The notes under the pieces are model-generated. The model did not search any database. It was not told the DNA's origin and worked only from the letters and a program-made list of their open reading frames with translations. A DNA stretch of 64,000 nt, taken from NCBI GenBank assembly GCA_951640165.1, contig OX621241.1:6458001-6522000 (forward strand), in the 5' to 3' direction. Shown here piece by piece: positions 42,411-52,458 of this stretch. Origin of the DNA: Pseudoips prasinana (Eukaryota; Arthropoda; Insecta; Lepidoptera; Nolidae). Numbering within the stretch: position 1 is the first letter of the stretch; every line of letters starts with the position of its first letter. Both the position numbers and the translations under genes were made by a program.

Positions 42411-45400
42411 AATGTGTGTATGCAATTAAACAACATGTCACACATCAACATGCAAAATTCACAAAAAAATGTTTATATATATGCGTAGATTGCGCTGCTT
42501 CAATTTTATAAAAAAATGAACGTATGTATAGATGCCTAAGGCTAAAACAATTTTGATTATTTTTTTAGACAATCTTCATTTTAACTCCGGGTGATGCTGT
42601 ATGGAATCGGTATGTTTTTAGATTTTGGATAATTTGGGATTTTAATTTTGTGCTATATTTTCCATACATAAATCTATCATAATATAATTTTCTTTACGTG
42701 ACATTGCCACAAATGTCGGATACATACAGCTAGTATACTATAAATGTAAATCCAGATCACAACGGAATATACAATACACAACGGAAAAGCACTGAAATTA
42801 TAGTGACATCGCATGCAAGCGCTATTTAAAATATAATACCACAGAGGGACGTAGGTGCGGCCATTTAATTTCCGCCGCCCATTCATGGAAACTTTCATTG
42901 CGCCTCTCACAGTAAGCTCGATATCAACATTATTCCCAATAACTACAATAGTCCTATCGTCGGTACAGTTTCATACATTCAAAGTTATCATGTCCAGTTA
43001 ATTATGTGACAGCGTACACTATAAAAGCCTCGTCAACGATAAAACTCTTGATAATAATTCTGTAAGATAACAAGCGGCCGTCGATCAGCTTCCTGTTCAA
43101 TCGAGACTTAATTACGTTGTCGCTCTTGGTGAGCCAATAAAATAACTATGTCTTCTATCATTATTTCAAATAAAATGTATTTTCCGTAATAGCAATTTCT
43201 TGCAACTGTTTATCGTAAGCAAAAAGTGATCACCGCAAGCGACCAGTTAGAAATTTATGTAGTAATATCGTCGTAATGGGATGAAACGGAGGAGTGTTCC
43301 GAGCGAGGCGTGTCAATTTAATATCCGCCGGTGGCCTCATGATGGATGGCTGTTTTATTAGCCCCCGCTTCACCCAAGTTCACGTTATTACCCGATGGAT
43401 CAGCCGATGTTATCAAGAAAGTCGCCTAGCTTCTAACTTTCGAAAGCGTGCTCTGCAAAATACTTCGTGCGAAATGACGATTTATGGAGTTAAAAAATAT
43501 TCGACCTCGTTTGGAATGTTTAATTGACGCCCGTAGAAGGGAAATCGCGAAACAGTGTGGTACCGATACCGATCAATACCGCACAACAAACAATAGGGGC
43601 TCATCAATTTCGAAGCGACGTGAGAGCTGAGAAAAAAATTGGCGAGAATCAGCTTCAGGTAGAGTTTGCTTAGCGCCTTATTAAAATAACTATTGTGTTG
43701 CAACGGCGCCATCTCGGACCATTTTTTTGCAGACATCTTATAAACAAAAACAGAACACATCTGTCTCGTCCAGTTGAACGAGGTATACCAATATAGCCTT
43801 GAATATTTTAACTACATTAACTATTTTAGAACCGATCGTTTTAAACACGTTCACCGGAACATTAACACATTTAATTAAAATTATGATGAAAACCATATTT
43901 CCCAAGGCCTGCAGAGAAATAAGTATTTATGCGTTCCGGATGTATCTAAATGTTCATGATAAGTAAGTACTTAATAACAGAAAGCTATTAGAGGCGAGTT
44001 GTAGTCGGTACACATAGATAAGCCTTATGAACGAATAGGTACTATTTAAATGTAGGAATGTGTAGGTTCTTCGAACACTTATTGCTCAAGCCAATAATTG
44101 TACGAGATATGAAAAAGACACGTTTGTACTACACCTACAAATATCTAAGATACGTGGGCACCCACCTACTACCCGGCCCACCATCGTATTTGTATTTTTC
44201 GTTCAATAAGCCTAGTCAACCTACGTGTCAACTTCACTCAGTTACCTAGCATTCGTATTATATGAAAGAAGAATTCGTAACAAGTCACTCACCGTATATG
44301 TCAAACTACGTCCACCACTGTCGGAGGCTTTCCCAAAGGCTCGCTTTCTTCTAGTAATAACGTCCTGCGATTCTCTGCGAAAATCGCACCGCAATAGGAA
44401 CAACAGGTTAACAAAATTTCACTTGAATGTCAACTGTCAATCAAACTATAACACAGTGGAACACGTACGATAGAAAATTAAAAACCGTCAAAATTTCGCA
44501 TGGAGCATGCGTGTTAGCGCGTTCAGCGACGGCGCGACTGAGCGTCGAGAGCGCGCGGCACGCGCCGGTGGGGGCTTCATTCACAAACCGAGTGGCGGGG
44601 CACCGAGAGGCGCGCGGGGCCTGACCCATAGGCTCATTCATGCGATTACCGACTCCGAGTGGTGACCTGCGGCCTGCGGCCTCGCACCTTCTTCTCGCCG
44701 ACTCACCACACCGAATCCTGACTCATCATGCCCAACAATTCTCGTATTCATTATCATGCAGCGAAAACCATGTCAGTTTCCGCTCTTGTCGAAATACATG
44801 TTCTCTGGAACCGCGTAACAATAAGCAGCAGTTTGGAGAATTTTATTGCATGCAACAATGCATACACAATAACAGCATTTGGCAATACGACCGGTCATAC
44901 GTTGCGACAGCGGGCTGGTCGACACAAATAATTCAACTACACAACCGGCGAAAGCCAGGAGAAATTCGAGTCATATTGGTATTATGGAGTACATTACTGC
45001 ATACTTTAGATAAGACAAAATTAAAGTTAATATGGACACCGATCAATCCAGTACATATAAACATCAATATTACAGATAATCGCACCATAATTAATGACGA
45101 CATTCTATCGTTGTATCACGATTAAAACCGCTACGTATAAAACGGTGACTTGAAATAGGATCCCGTTGTGGCAGCGATGGATTTACAGCAATAATGACTT
45201 CGCTAGCAAGAAAATTACGAGCTACAGTGCCGCCGGTGAGAGGTTCTAAGTAGCTTAGAGGGTACAAGCGGTTTATGTAACAGAGTATGCGTTGCATCGC
45301 ACGTGCCCTCCGTTGCTTCACATTATTACGATGCAATAATGCTATGGCTGAAGACAGCATTAGCATTCGCACGGTGTATGATGATCTCACAATTTTCGGC

Positions 45401-46149
45401 GTACAACTTTGGTTAAAAATAACGATGTACATTGTACAAGTTCTGCAAGGACAGGTAATTTAGTAGGTACATACTGTCTTTGGATAGACGGTCGCAGTAG
45501 CATTTATAATCGTGAGCACCCAGCGCATATACGTGATTTCTTTATTTCATATCTGACTGAATATTTGGTCATCATCGATGATTTTGCGTAATTGTATCTA
45601 CGTTAGACTGCGTGGCGCCATGAAAGTTTGAGCCTATGTTGAATAAGACATTATTGGCCAGCCGTTTCTATTTAAACACTAAAAGAGTGTAATTTAGTGA
45701 ACCGTGGGAAATAGAACAATAAGAGATCACATATCGGATGAATTCGCTATTTTATTTTCCAACATCTAAACAATTTTCTTGTCACACTCTTTTCGAAAAT
45801 AGTCAATTGACAACTTCAGCATAGCAGAACCGCATTGGAATTACTTTTACTAATTATATCCCTATACAGCGTTACTGTACTAATCTTATCCCCTAGAAGG
45901 CAACTTAGAAAAGTTAAAAATAAAAATTCTAACACTTGCTAATTGGTTAACCACTTAAAAGGCTGACATCGTTCTAATTTACTTTAAAGCCAATACCATC
46001 CGCAAAGATAACGAGTACGGATCAAAATAAAATAAATACAAGGTAAAATACATAGTAATAATTTGCGGTCGCAGTATAAACTTTATGAAAAATCCAAGAT
46101 AACAAAGAATTTCCTAATAATAAAATACACTACATGTAAAATAAAAGGT
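42411..46149. other. No gene recognised; CpG-rich tract at 44505-44720
   Basis: Mostly AT-rich. The tract at 44505-44720 is strikingly GC- and CpG-rich ('gagcgcgcggcacgcgccgg') and sits at the start of a 161-codon open frame (44640-45125) that has no recognisable domain. It could be a host promoter or first-exon region. No splice model or protein similarity supports a gene. Confidence 0.35.
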
Positions 46150-46300
46150 TATATCGAGTGGAATGAAGTGAATTTCTTTCAATCCTTTTGTTTCATAGTT
46201 TTTGAAGGGGTCCGCACTTCAGTACAAATATGTGGAACCCTTATGGGACCAATCGCGTGTCTGTCTGTCCAACGTCTATCCGTCTGTCACAACCAATTTG
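46150..46300 (+). repeat. Dispersed-repeat fragment
   Basis: The 'tgtggaacccttatgggacc' and 'cgtgtctgtctgtcc' blocks recur in many moth repeats of unassigned class, and the gtctgtctgtcc motif parallels the (gaca)n run at 26532. Class not determined. Confidence 0.35.
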
Positions 46301-46509
46301 ATCCGAAACTAGTATACTGATCGAGATGAAATTTGTTAAAGACAGTCGTTTAACGTAAATAATAATTACGTATAGTATTTGATATTTATCAATTTTGTGC
46401 GTATGAACTTCATTCGCAGTAGACGTAGGCGACTCTCCACAATTTTTTTTAAATCGTAACCGCCTGTTCATTTAGAGGTGCCTTTACGGTTTACAGTCAA
46501 ATTTAACTT

Positions 46510-46652
46510 CTTCTTGACTGGTCTGTTGGTCTGGTGGTTAGTGACCTAGACATTTAAACCAGAGGTCGTGGGTTTGATCGCCACCCAAGAACAACTCTTT
46601 GTGTGATGAGCACGATTATTTCTTCAGTGTCTGGGTGTAATAATAATAATAA
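46510..46652 (+). mobile_element. SINE family B, 5' part
   Basis: Head 'gactggtctgttggtctggt', box-B-like 'ggtttgatcgccaccca', then 'gtgatgagcacgattatttc'. It ends in a (taa)n stretch exactly where a family A SINE of opposite orientation begins. Confidence 0.75.
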
Positions 46653-46893
46653 TATCCTGGGACATTATTCACACACGGTCATGTGATCCCAAACTAAGCA
46701 GAGCTTATACTATGGAAACCAGATAACTGATATACTATTTTTCTTTTGTAAATACATACTTATATAGATAATTTACACCCAGACTCAGGACAAACAGACA
46801 TGTTCATACACACAAATATTTGTCCCGGGTGGGAATCGAACCCACGACCTCCGGCGTGAAAGGCAGCGTATCTACCAACCACAACAATAGGCC
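46653..46893 (-). mobile_element. SINE family A, near full length
   Basis: Reading the minus strand: 'gggcctattgttgtggttgg' head, box-B-like 'gggttcgattcccacccggg', 'tgtcctgagtctgggtgtaa', and the tail 'actaagcagagc'-complement block ending at the (taa)n junction with the family B copy. Good conservation suggests a fairly young insertion. Confidence 0.8.
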
Positions 46894-47164
46894 CGTAATT
46901 TATGTCCAATATTAATTAATGTATTTATAAATATATACGTATGTTTGCTGTGTGTCTGACGGCTAAGAATATCACCATCATTCATGCCGTGGATGTCGTA
47001 GAAGTCGACCCGAGGGAATATCTCCCAAAGAACGGGCAGCAGCGTCTGCCTGTGTACTATAACAACTTGTCAAGGAGCACTATTTTTTGTTGTTGGTTAT
47101 TTTTCAACTCAAAATTCAAAAAGTCATTTTTTCCGTTAAAATATTACATTTGTGTGGAATCGTC

Positions 47165-47730
47165 AAATTTTTTTACCCTACCGTGCAGTGCATGACGTGG
47201 CAGCTACTGAAAAACACTGCCAGAAAACTCAGTAGGAATCCTTTTTTAAAATATTTATTTCTTACATAAAGTTACATTGTATTTAAATGTGTTAATTTAG
47301 AGCGACTCAATCCCAATCTGTTTTGTCACTTAAATAATCAGAAGTTTTGTAGTAAGCCCTGCTACACAATTTTGCTTTTATAATTCTTTTAAACTTATTC
47401 ATAGACATTTCTCGGATATCACTGGGAAGTTTGTTATAGAATCTTATACATTGCCCCATAAAAGAGTTACTTACTTTGTGGAGACAGGTGGTATGTAACA
47501 CAAAGTTATGCTTATATCTAGTATTTATATTATGAGTATCACTCCTTTTACAGAAGGAGTCTTTATATTTATGCATATAAATTAGATTGTCATATATATA
47601 CTGACATGCTACAGTCAGAACGTTAATCTCCTTAAACTTCTCTCTCAAAGATTCTCGCGGACCAAGTTTATATATGGCTGACAACGATGCCGATCGTTTA
47701 TTTATCATAGGTACACTGCATAATATGAAC
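47165..47730 (-). mobile_element. Jockey/CR1-like LINE 3' end with truncated reverse-transcriptase C-terminus
   Basis: A 133-codon open frame on the minus strand (47708-47307) encodes the C-terminal tail of a non-LTR retrotransposon polyprotein: S-R-Y-K-H-N-like region, then K-V-S-N-S-F-M-G-Q, F-Y-N-K-L-P-S-D-I-R and a basic A-K-L-C-S-R-A-Y-Y block. The catalytic palm is missing, so this is a 5'-truncated insertion. The downstream untranslated block 47237-47166 matches the one at 26994-27056. Confidence 0.65.
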
Positions 47731-47968
47731 AGACATAATATGATAAATTTGTTAATATGTATAATTATAAGTATGGTACAGTAGTACCTTTTAGGAAATT
47801 TGTTGTGTACACCCGCAATTACCCCATCTCTGTAACTCCTCTATTCTTTCACTACCTAGGTTGCCTGGAAGAGATCGCACCTTGTGATAAGGCCGCCATT
47901 TGTACTGTATTAATTTGTATATGTTGTCAGTTTGTATTGTTTCTTGAGGTGTACAATAAAGAGTTTTA

Positions 47969-47985
47969 TCTATCTATCTATCTAT
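47969..47985. repeat. (tatc)n microsatellite
   Basis: About four copies of tatc/atct. It borders the RTE tail and may mark an insertion junction. Confidence 0.7.
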
Positions 47986-48039
47986 GACCATCATTTTGCG
48001 ATCGTCAACCCATCTGCCAAGCGTGGCGTTTATGTCATA

Positions 48040-48128
48040 TCCTTCCAAATGATGGACACAACTCCATCATGGAAGTCTTTTGGCAGACCTTTGTCTATAA
48101 GTGGACGTTATCTGGCTGATGATGAAGT
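48040..48128 (+). mobile_element. RTE-type LINE 3' terminal fragment
   Basis: 'tggaagtcttttggcagacc' and 'agtggacgttatctggctga' followed by tgatgaa match the final bases of the RTE tails at 17880 and 41531. A family C SINE starts directly after it, suggesting insertion into the tail. Confidence 0.6.
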
Positions 48129-48131
48129 ATT

Positions 48132-48497
48132 GTGACTGCCTCGTTGGTCTAGCGGTAGCGTGTTCACCCGCAGAAAACGACGATCCTGGGTTCAAATCCC
48201 GGGTCGGGCCAAAAGTAATTTTGGGACTTTTCTGTAAAAAGAAAAATGTCTCAGCATCAGTCCGAAGTCTGGGAGTTGGCGGTATTATCCCCCGTGCCTC
48301 GGAGAGCACGTAAAGCCGTCGGTCCTGTACCTGACCTCTTTCCGGTCGTGTCGCTAGGCGTCCCATCGGATCATGAGAGTGATGGGATAGAAAGTTCTCC
48401 TGTGTTTGCGCACACACTTGAGCACTATAATACGTCCCGCGCAGATGGCTAATCTCTATTGAGACGGGCCGCCGTGGCCGAAATTCGACTAGGAGGA
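48132..48497 (+). mobile_element. tRNA-derived SINE (family C)
   Basis: Second copy of the 15411-15753 family: head 'tgcctcgttggtctagcggt', box-B-like 'gggttcaaatcccggg', body 'cgtaaagccgtcggtcctgt', end 'ccgtggccgaaattcgacta'. It retains a 'gcacacacttgagcactata' segment that the other copy lacks. The overlapping open frames are chance. Confidence 0.82.
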
Positions 48498-48585
48498 CAT
48501 TATTGACTGGTTGTCATAGCACAAGCTCTGCCTAGTTTGGAATCAGATGTCATTTTGTTAGTTGTACCACGATATTTTATTTATA
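48498..48585 (+). mobile_element. Orphan SINE tail
   Basis: 'tggttgtcatagcacaagct' and 'tagtttggaatcagatgtca' are the shared tail of families A and B without a head. It abuts the family C copy, so the C element probably landed in an older SINE. Confidence 0.6.
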
Positions 48586-48943
48586 TTTAGCATGGTAAAC
48601 TGCCTAGTATTTATTCATTTAAAATTTAAATCTTGCATGTATCAAATTAAAGGAAAGCATGGCATTATTAATTAAGATTACGAAACTACATAATGTAAAC
48701 TGTCAACAGTCAAACAGTAGCTGTTTTAAGTTTTATCATCTAAGATAAAATATTTAATAATAATAATAATAAAATGATTTATTTGGATCCAACTTATTTA
48801 CAATGTTTTTAAACCCGCCAAACTAAAGGGAATAGCGCTTAAGCTATTAAACTTACAATACAATTAGCAATATAAACTAACAATACAATTATAAAATACT
48901 TATAAATAACAACGACACCTCTGATATTGATCAAGTGTATAAG

Positions 48944-49155
48944 TTAAGCACACTCAGTTTGTTCAAACTCATTGAGTAAGAATTTACGTAGCTTATGTTT
49001 TAAACATTGTTTACTCATCTTATGATTACTGTTGTCTTGTCTAAGCCATACGATTTTATTGAAGACTGTTGGCTTCAGATACTTATTGGTTCTTAAGCCA
49101 TAATAGTCATTTGCGGGAATACATGCGGAAAAACCATAGCGATTGCTGTCAGCGC
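48944..49155 (-). mobile_element. Possible LINE C-terminal fragment
   Basis: The minus strand has an open frame whose middle (Y-G-L-R-T-N-K-Y-L-K-P ... L-K-H-K-L-R-K-F-L-L) resembles the C-terminal tails of non-LTR retrotransposons. It is interrupted upstream by the perfect hairpin at 49162-49213. Weak call from pattern only. Confidence 0.35.
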
Positions 49156-49161
49156 CAGTAG

Positions 49162-49213
49162 AGTAAAATTGGGGGACCTGGATCAAGGAGATCCAGGTCA
49201 CCCCAATTTTACT
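49162..49213. repeat. Near-perfect 24-bp stem hairpin
   Basis: agtaaaattgggg-gacctggatc and gatccaggtc-ccccaattttact pair over about 23 bases around a 5-base loop (aagga), with one mismatched position. No similar copy was seen elsewhere in the window. Confidence 0.7.
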
Positions 49214-49605
49214 ATTCATTTCATCAATATTCAAGATCTGGAAACCCGCAATTTTCACCATTCATTATAGAATCATTTTAGATCCAGAAACACCCAATTA
49301 CAACCATCATTCATTGTTTTTAAATAGTACCTGCAAAATATTCTGACTTGACTATTGAGTGGTCTTTAATATTTAACTATTTTAATGTAATAGATATCAC
49401 AAGAAATTTAAATGTTCAATATAAATATGAAACATCTTATTGAACATCCTTAATTATGTACATTATAATTTATCATTACATTTATTCAACAATTAAATGA
49501 CACGGAAATTGGAGCAACAGTCGGTATAGTCTATTCGATATTCGATACGGCAGACTAACAAAAATGAAGTGTGCTCGCCATTGTTCATCGCGCTGCCTTA
49601 TAATA
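49214..49605. other. No gene recognised; region that may hold the Polinton left end
   Basis: AT-rich DNA between the LINE fragment and the mariner. If the mariner inserted into the Polinton, the Polinton left terminus would lie here, but no matching inverted partner was found near 63.9-64.0 kb. Confidence 0.35.
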
Positions 49606-50887
49606 GGTCTTTACCTATGAAATTGCCGTTTTGTATGAAAAAATTTAAACGAATTTTTTTCATGAATTTTTTTATTTGTATTAATCGAAGTAATCACCCA
49701 TGCAATCAATGCATCTTTGCCATCGCAGTGGCAGTTTATTGATGCCCTTCTTAAAGAAATCATCTGGACGGGAGGCAACAAATTCTTCAAAGGCATTTTG
49801 TACTGCCTCTCGGGTATTGAATTTTTTTCCCGCCAAGAAGTTATCCAAATTCTGGAAAAAGTAGTAGTCTGTAGGCGCAAGGTCTGGTGAGTAGGGCGGA
49901 TGACGGAGAGCTTCCAACCCCAGTTCTTGCAACTTGGAGACCGTCTGCTGTGCAGTATGAGGTCGCGCGTTGTCGTGCAGGAGCAGCGGAGACGAGCGAT
50001 TGACCAATGCTGGTTGGAGATGCGCCAGCTTCTCCATCATTGTGCTCAGTTCTTCACAGTACACATCTGCAGTAATGCTCACCCCGTTTGGTAAGAAGCT
50101 GTGATGAATCACACCGGCGCTAGACCACCAAACAGTGACCATCACTTTTCTAGGGGTAAGTTTTCGTTTAGGGCATTGTTTAGGTGCTGAACCAGGATCC
50201 AACCAACTTGCTGAGCGCTTGCGGTTATCAAACAGAATCCATTTTTCATCGCAGGTAACAATGCGGTTCAAAATTCCTTCATTTGTGTGTCTGTTGAGCA
50301 GTGCAAGGCACGTCTCGACGCGTACTTCGCGCTGGCGATCATTGAGTTCGTGGGGCACCCATTTGTCAAGCTTTTTTACCTTGCCAATTTGACGCAAATG
50401 GACCAATATTGTTTTGACGCTAACGTCGAAAGCTGCTGCTAATTCAGCCGTAGATTGTGTATCATCAGCTTCCACAACCGCCTTTAATTCGTCATTGTCG
50501 ACCAAAGTCTTCGGACGACCGCGAGGTTCATTTTTCAGGTCGAAATTTCCAGAACGGAAGCGAGCAAACCAATAACAGGTGGTGCGTTGGTTTGTAGTGT
50601 TAGCTCCGTAAACGTCGTTGATGTTGCGTGCCGCTTGTGCCGCGTTGCTGCCACGACGGTACTCATATTCCATAATTACTCGAATTTTTAACGTATCCAT
50701 GATGACGAAAAAGATTGAAATGCGATGAAAATGTAACACTAATCAATAAAGAAATGACTACTTTTGGAAAAAAGAATCCATGTTTTTAAAATAAAATTAA
50801 TTTGAAATTAGAATTCTTAGCCAAACAAAAATGATTTTGATTTGAAATGGCCAGTACTGCAGAACGGCAATTTCATAGGTAAAGACC
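49606..50887 (-). mobile_element. Complete mariner element (cecropia-like subfamily)
   Basis: 1,282 bp with perfect 25-base terminal inverted repeats (ggtctttacctatgaaattg... at 49606-49630, mirrored at 50863-50887). TA dinucleotides sit at both sides (49604-49605 and 50888-50889), the expected mariner target duplication. It carries one uninterrupted transposase gene. Identical arms and an intact gene point to a recent insertion. It lies just left of the Polinton's first gene, so it may have landed inside that element. Confidence 0.93.
49681..50700 (-). CDS. Mariner transposase
   Basis: Cut-and-paste transposase of the Tc1/mariner superfamily, acting on the element's inverted repeats. From the ATG at 50700 it has 339 residues, the usual mariner length; the frame opens 13 codons earlier, but that ATG gives an unusual leader. 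The N-terminal paired-like helix-turn-helix region (roughly residues 1-110) includes the linker N-E-P-R-G-R-P. The sequence K-W-V-P-H-E-L is the mariner signature. Catalytic acidic residues are V-T-C-D-E-K-W, H-D-N-A-R-P-H and Y-S-P-D-L-A-P-T-D-Y; the last two aspartates are separated by 34 residues (D,D34D). It closely follows the pattern I know from cecropia-subfamily mariners, including the G-D-Y-F-D end. No internal stop or frameshift, so it could be active. Confidence 0.95.
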   Translation of the reverse strand: MDTLKIRVIMEYEYRRGSNAAQAARNINDVYGANTTNQRTTCYWFARFRSGNFDLKNEPRGRPKTLVDNDELKAVVEADDTQSTAELAAAFDVSVKTILVHLRQIGKVKKLDKWVPHELNDRQREVRVETCLALLNRHTNEGILNRIVTCDEKWILFDNRKRSASWLDPGSAPKQCPKRKLTPRKVMVTVWWSSAGVIHHSFLPNGVSITADVYCEELSTMMEKLAHLQPALVNRSSPLLLHDNARPHTAQQTVSKLQELGLEALRHPPYSPDLAPTDYYFFQNLDNFLAGKKFNTREAVQNAFEEFVASRPDDFFKKGINKLPLRWQRCIDCMGDYFD

Positions 50888-50966
50888 TAATATATGCAGT
50901 GTAGTAAAGATTTAGTTTAAATATTATGACGTACAAATAAAAGGTACTAAGTATATTTTAAATACT

Positions 50967-50972
50967 TTTATT
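50967..50972 (-). terminator. Polyadenylation signal (AATAAA, minus strand) of the spliced left gene
   Basis: AATAAA on the minus strand, about 83 bases beyond the TAA of the minus-strand spliced gene (51057-51055). The spacing fits a eukaryotic polyadenylation signal. Confidence 0.5.
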
Positions 50973-51054
50973 TACAATAAATATTTACAGTATATACTAA
51001 CCATTTAAAAAACAAATAATGATATAACTATTATACGTCTATTTTAAATATCAA

Positions 51055-51585
51055 TTAGGTACATGAAGTTGAACTTAATTTTTTAACTATTTTAGCAACT
51101 AAATACTCGGCTTCAGTCATTATGTCATCAATATCACTACGGACTAAATATTGTATATTCACGCTTGCACTATCAGGGTCACTGTCCATTTCATTCATCT
51201 GACGACCTTCCACATCATGTACAATTATTTTTATAATTCGGTGAACATGCCCGGGCTCTTTACGTGTGATAAAGGATGTGTTTTTAAAAGGTTTTGATTT
51301 TTTCTTCTTCTTTATTTTTTTCTCTTGTATTTTTTGCTGTCTACTCTCTTCACATGCTTTTTCCGCCTCTTCGGCATACCAACTTTCTCGGTCTTGAGCA
51401 TAGTAAAATGGATTAAGAACTGGATCGGAGCATTCGAACGAATTCTGAAATAATGAATAATTTGATGCTATTAAACAGCATCAAATATGAATTCAATTGC
51501 TAATATCAATGATCACTTAGATACTTACATCACATTCTCGGTTAATGTTATCTAAAACAGGACTGTAGGATGGTGAGTGTGACAT
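51055..51585 (-). CDS. Spliced small basic protein, unknown function (Polinton left gene)
   Basis: Not recognised. Two coding exons fit well. Exon 51585-51529 codes 19 residues from an ATG, ends at donor GTAAGT (51528-51523), and is followed by an 84-base intron closing with acceptor ttatttcag. Exon 51444-51055 then codes 129 residues to TAA, and the join keeps frame; total 148 residues. An upstream leader exon ending at 51804 (donor GTAAGT) and an acceptor at 51618-51620 are possible. The protein has a lysine-rich block near residues 60-72 (likely nuclear), an acidic centre, and no cysteine/histidine finger or enzyme motif. It is divergent from the spliced plus-strand gene. Element membership is inferred from position; a host gene fragment cannot be excluded. 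Confidence 0.62.
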
Positions 51586-51875
51586 ATTTAATTCTATGTC
51601 CCGACTTTGTTAAACACCTGGAGAGTAATACTCTAAATTAGTATTTCGCTAACCGATATTCTATCTCAAAACAACAATTGCGGTTGAAACATAGTGTTAT
51701 ATAGAAATAAACATGTATCAGACCTTTAAGTATTAAACATCGATTATACTGTCAGATAATAATGCTGGATAAAATATGAAAGAAGAATAATATTTAAACT
51801 TACCAATAATACACGATCAAGCCAGTTGTAACAGTCAAGTATAGAATTGGAATAAATTTTAAAAGATTTTTCTCT

Positions 51876-51886
51876 CTATTTATATA
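51876..51886 (-). promoter_or_regulatory. TATA box of the minus-strand spliced gene
   Basis: TATATAAATAG on the minus strand. A start about 30 bases downstream (near 51855) would give a leader exon ending at the GTAAGT donor at 51803-51798, with no ATG before the donor. Confidence 0.5.
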
Positions 51887-52363
51887 CCCTAATTTAATTT
51901 TATGGATAGAGTTCAAAATCGCACATTTTTAAGTTAGATATCATATCTTTTTCCAAAAATGGTATAGTGAAATAGGAAACGTAAGACATTACGACGCCTA
52001 TCATTTTATTATTTATCATAAATATATATCGATAAAATAATACTACTGCCCTTATGTTCACGGTAAACGTTTTCATACATTTTATTTAGATAATTAAGCA
52101 AGCAAACTCATGGTACGTTAATAGTATATCAAAGTTGCACCGTAAGCTGAATTCTTTTTAAGGAGACGAATCAAAACAATATAGCAATAATGATTATGGT
52201 ATCGGAATATTTGTATGTTCGTTGTTGTTCAATATGTGTAAGTAAATGAACAACGACAAGTGAAGTCGTGGTATTTGTGTAGTATAATTCTAAGTCATAG
52301 GATATCTTGTTTTGCTTACACATGGACTTTACATATTTGGAGGAACATCATATGGATTTTGCT
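51887..52363. other. Divergent intergenic region between the two spliced genes
   Basis: Core of the shared upstream region of two oppositely oriented genes, bounded by a TATA box on each side. It carries tgttcgttgttgttc near 52215-52230 and a related gaacaacgacaag at 52247-52259, which together form an imperfect inverted repeat. It could be a bidirectional control region or part of the left terminus; no function is shown. Confidence 0.4.
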
Positions 52364-52371
52364 CTATATAA
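52364..52371 (+). promoter_or_regulatory. TATA box of the plus-strand spliced gene
   Basis: CTATATAA, 90 bases upstream of the splice donor at 52461. A start near 52395 would produce a leader exon of about 65 bases ending in aaaaat, with no complete in-frame coding start. Confidence 0.5.
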
Positions 52372-52458
52372 TGTGCAAGAATCTTAGCCAAATCATAAAC
52401 TGCTCTCTACGAGGGAAAGAATCAACACCTACACGCTAGCTACGCTTCAACCTGAAAA

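Noticed and set aside
44640..45125. 161-codon open frame as a host gene
   Set aside because: No recognisable domain, signal or splice context; composition fits a chance frame running out of a GC-rich tract.
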